Made by a program: the position numbers and the translations under genes. This document shows positions 5,120-6,938 of a stretch of 6,938 nt of DNA, one piece after another; position 1 is the stretch's first letter; each line of letters begins with the position of its first letter. Origin of the DNA: Pedosphaera sp. (GTDB taxonomy: Bacteria; Verrucomicrobiota; Verrucomicrobiia; Limisphaerales; Pedosphaeraceae); assembly GCA_028293465.1 (NCBI GenBank), contig JAQGOT010000390.1:1-6938 (forward strand). Reading direction: 5' to 3'. The notes below the pieces were generated by a model. It did not search any database and was not told where the DNA came from. It saw only the letters and a program-made list of their open reading frames with translations.

Positions 5120-6292
5120 ATGCGCGAAACCTTCCGGGTTTGGACGGAAAATATCGAGACGTTCATGTTGGACGTCATTTTCGAGCAACGCCGGGGTTAC
5201 CGGGCGGCGTTCGTGCGCACGGTGCTGTACCTGCTTTCCAAAGTCTTTCAGGTCGCCGTCAAGTTCCGCCTCTTCCTTTACAACGTCCGCATCCTGCGCG
5301 ATTCCACGCTCGGCGTGCAGGTCATCGCCATCGGCAACCTGACCGTCGGCGGCACGGGTAAAACACCGGTCGTCGAGAAATTCGCACGTGAGTTGCAGGA
5401 CCAGGGGCGCACCGTGGCCATTCTCTCCCGCGGCTATCGCTCCAAGCCGCCGCCGCTCCGCAAACGCATCACCAACAAACTCTTTTTCCGCGACGACAGC
5501 AATCCCCCGCGCGTGGTCTCCGATGGCAAATCGCTCCTGCTCGATTCCGATGCGGCGGGCGACGAACCCTACATGCTCGCCTCGAACCTCAAGGACGTGG
5601 TGGTGCTGGTGGACAAAGACCGGGTCAAGAGCGGCCGCTATGCGATTGAAAAATTCGGTTGCGACACCCTGCTGCTGGACGATGGGTTCCAATACTGGAA
5701 ACTCCGTGGCCGGCGTCAGGACATCGTCCTGATCGACCGCCAGCAACCGTTTGGCAACGAACGCCTGCTGCCCCGCGGCACCCTGCGGGAACCGCCCTCA
5801 CACCTGGCGCGCGCCAACACCATCTTCATCACCAAGAGCGACGGCAACACCGAGGAGCTGCGCCGCCGCATCGCGCAATACAATTCGACCGCCGGCATCA
5901 TCGAGTGCATCCATCACCCGCTTTATTTCGAGGACGTTTTCACCGGCGAACGGCACGGGCTGGACCTGATCAAGAACCGCAAAGTCGCCTCGCTGAGCGG
6001 GATCGCGCAGCCGGAAAGCTTCGAACAAAGCCTCGCCAGCCTGGGGGGCATCATGGTATATTCCAAACGGTTCGCGGATCATCATCGGTTCACGCAACAG
6101 GAAATTCTCAACGCCATCAACCGCAGCAAGAAACGCCAGGCCGAATTGATCATCACGACGCAAAAAGACGCCGTGCGCTTTCCGAAAATTGACCGGCGCG
6201 ACCTGCCGATTTATTTCGTGCGGGTGGAGATCAAAATCCTGAGCGGCGCCGATGATTTTCAGGACTGCGTCCGCAAAATCTGTTTCCGTTAA
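5120..6292 (+). CDS. lpxK: Tetraacyldisaccharide 4'-kinase
   Basis: LpxK phosphorylates the 4' position of the tetraacyl disaccharide 1-phosphate with ATP to give lipid IVA, at the cytoplasmic face of the inner membrane. The 390-residue product shows a hydrophobic N-terminal helix (about 31-56), the Walker A loop in GNLTVGGTGKTP (72-83), SRGYRS (103-108), GDEPYMLA (147-154), the LLLDDGFQYWKL block (184-195), DIVLID (201-206), LLPRGTLREP (216-225), and TQKDAVRF near the C-terminus (347-354). It is longer than the usual 310-350 residues, mainly from about 30 extra N-terminal residues before the membrane helix and an insert around 110-130. The frame is open from a TTG at 5060, but I chose the ATG at 5120; neither has a clear Shine-Dalgarno. 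The acyltransferase gene follows after 3 nt. Confidence 0.94.
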   Translation: MRETFRVWTENIETFMLDVIFEQRRGYRAAFVRTVLYLLSKVFQVAVKFRLFLYNVRILRDSTLGVQVIAIGNLTVGGTGKTPVVEKFARELQDQGRTVAILSRGYRSKPPPLRKRITNKLFFRDDSNPPRVVSDGKSLLLDSDAAGDEPYMLASNLKDVVVLVDKDRVKSGRYAIEKFGCDTLLLDDGFQYWKLRGRRQDIVLIDRQQPFGNERLLPRGTLREPPSHLARANTIFITKSDGNTEELRRRIAQYNSTAGIIECIHHPLYFEDVFTGERHGLDLIKNRKVASLSGIAQPESFEQSLASLGGIMVYSKRFADHHRFTQQEILNAINRSKKRQAELIITTQKDAVRFPKIDRRDLPIYFVRVEIKILSGADDFQDCVRKICFR

Positions 6293-6295
6293 CTC

Positions 6296-6938
6296 ATGGA
6301 CCTCCTGCTCTACTACGCAGCGCTCGGCCTGATAAAGTTTTTGCAGGCCCTGCCGTTGCTCTGGGTGGCGCGCCTCGGCCGCGCCGCCGGGGCGCTGGCG
6401 TACCACCTCGACGCACGGCACCGGCGGGTGGTCAATCAGAACCTGACCAAGTGCCTGGGACAGGAGAAAACCCCGGATGAAATTCGCGCGCTGGCGCGGG
6501 AGAACTTCCGGCGCATCGGCGAGAACTTTGCCTGCGCGGTGAAAACCGCCTCCATGAGCCTGGAGGAATTGAAGGGCCACATGGAGGTGGTCGGTATGAA
6601 GAAACTGCAACCCAAGGACGCCGCGGGAGCGTCCACGAGCCGGGTGTTTGCCATCGGCCATTTCGGAAATTTTGAAATCTTTGCCCACGCAATTCAGTTG
6701 ATGCCCCAATACCAGGGAGCCACCACGTATCGGGCCCTGCACAGCCCGCGCCTGAACCGCTTGCTGCTCTCCCTGCGCGAGAAGAACGGCTGCCTGTTTT
6801 TCGAACGCCGCCAGGATGGTGCCGCCTTGCGCGCCGCCATTCAAAAAAAATACCTGCTGCTCGGCCTGCTTTCCGACCAGCACTCCGGCGCGCACGGCGT
6901 GCGCCTGCCCTTTTTCGGTCAGGAGTGCAGCACCTCCA
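6296..6938 (+). CDS. lpxL: Lipid A biosynthesis acyltransferase, LpxL/HtrB type (partial, C-terminus off the right edge)
   Basis: The 214 codons in the window encode a late lipid A acyltransferase of the LpxL/LpxM family, which adds secondary acyl chains to (Kdo-)lipid IVA from acyl-ACP at the inner membrane. There is a hydrophobic N-terminal anchor (about 1-35, LLLYYAALGLIKFLQALP at 3-20), then DARHRRVVNQNL (39-50), the catalytic HX4E motif in GHFGNFE (His122, Glu127), TTYRALHSPRLNRLL (143-157), and LLSDQHSGAHGVRLPFFG (191-208), typical of the family. Usual length is about 300 residues, so roughly the last third is missing. The ATG is 3 nt after the lpxK stop and has no Shine-Dalgarno of its own, which points to translational coupling. 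LpxL versus LpxM, and the chain length used, cannot be decided; some bacteria also use this fold for ornithine-lipid or phospholipid acylation. Confidence 0.9.
   Translation, partial: MDLLLYYAALGLIKFLQALPLLWVARLGRAAGALAYHLDARHRRVVNQNLTKCLGQEKTPDEIRALARENFRRIGENFACAVKTASMSLEELKGHMEVVGMKKLQPKDAAGASTSRVFAIGHFGNFEIFAHAIQLMPQYQGATTYRALHSPRLNRLLLSLREKNGCLFFERRQDGAALRAAIQKKYLLLGLLSDQHSGAHGVRLPFFGQECSTS

Noticed and set aside
4976..5746. 256-codon minus-strand open frame opposite lpxK
   Set aside because: It is antisense to the conserved LpxK Walker A and downstream motifs, and its composition is that of a GC-rich shadow frame.
5798..6895. 365-codon minus-strand open frame opposite lpxK and the acyltransferase
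   Set aside because: It spans both well-supported plus-strand genes antisense; length is explained by high third-position GC.
1..6938. Search for a CRISPR array, insertion sequence, toxin-antitoxin pair or phage-defence system
   Set aside because: No spaced direct repeats, transposase motifs, paired small toxin/antitoxin genes or nuclease/ATPase defence domains were seen.

Overview
The window looks like chromosomal DNA of a GC-rich Gram-negative bacterium with lipid A. My best guess is a verrucomicrobial relative (Pedosphaera/Limisphaerales type). The reasons are the lpxK-lpxL pair with a long LpxK N-terminus, a bacterial deoxyhypusine-synthase-like (SpeY-type) enzyme, and many genes without a clear Shine-Dalgarno sequence. 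This placement is inference; no rRNA or taxonomic marker is present. The two window edges cut genes, so the first and last CDS are partial.

Layout. Everything up to about 4.85 kb reads on the minus strand. (a) Positions 1-750 hold a two-gene unit: an ArsR-family repressor followed by an SRPBCC/AHSA1-like protein that overlaps it by 17 nt. A perfect 11-bp inverted repeat covers the repressor's own start codon and looks like an autoregulatory operator. (b) Positions 875-1812 hold a small lipoprotein gene with a near-perfect Shine-Dalgarno, followed by a four-helix membrane protein with an internal repeat. (c) Positions 1813-2183 have no convincing gene. (d) Positions 2184-3948 hold a DHS/SpeY-type polyamine enzyme, then a possible 44-codon ORF, then a small membrane-anchored protein whose frame breaks at a run of seven G. 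(e) Positions 3949-4234 are intergenic with a dense cluster of hairpins. (f) Positions 4235-4846 encode a sterol-desaturase/fatty-acid-hydroxylase superfamily protein.

A divergent intergenic region (4847-5119), carrying a 10-bp tandem repeat, separates this from plus-strand lipid A genes: lpxK (4'-kinase) and, 3 nt later, a lpxL/htrB-type acyltransferase that runs off the right edge. These two catalyse successive late steps of lipid A assembly and are probably co-transcribed.

I found no mobile element, CRISPR array, tRNA or rRNA. Most of the window is ordinary housekeeping or accessory sequence. The points most worth a second look are the SpeY-type enzyme with its altered catalytic histidine position, the homopolymer frameshift, the operator over the arsR start codon, and the hairpin cluster at 4077-4158.
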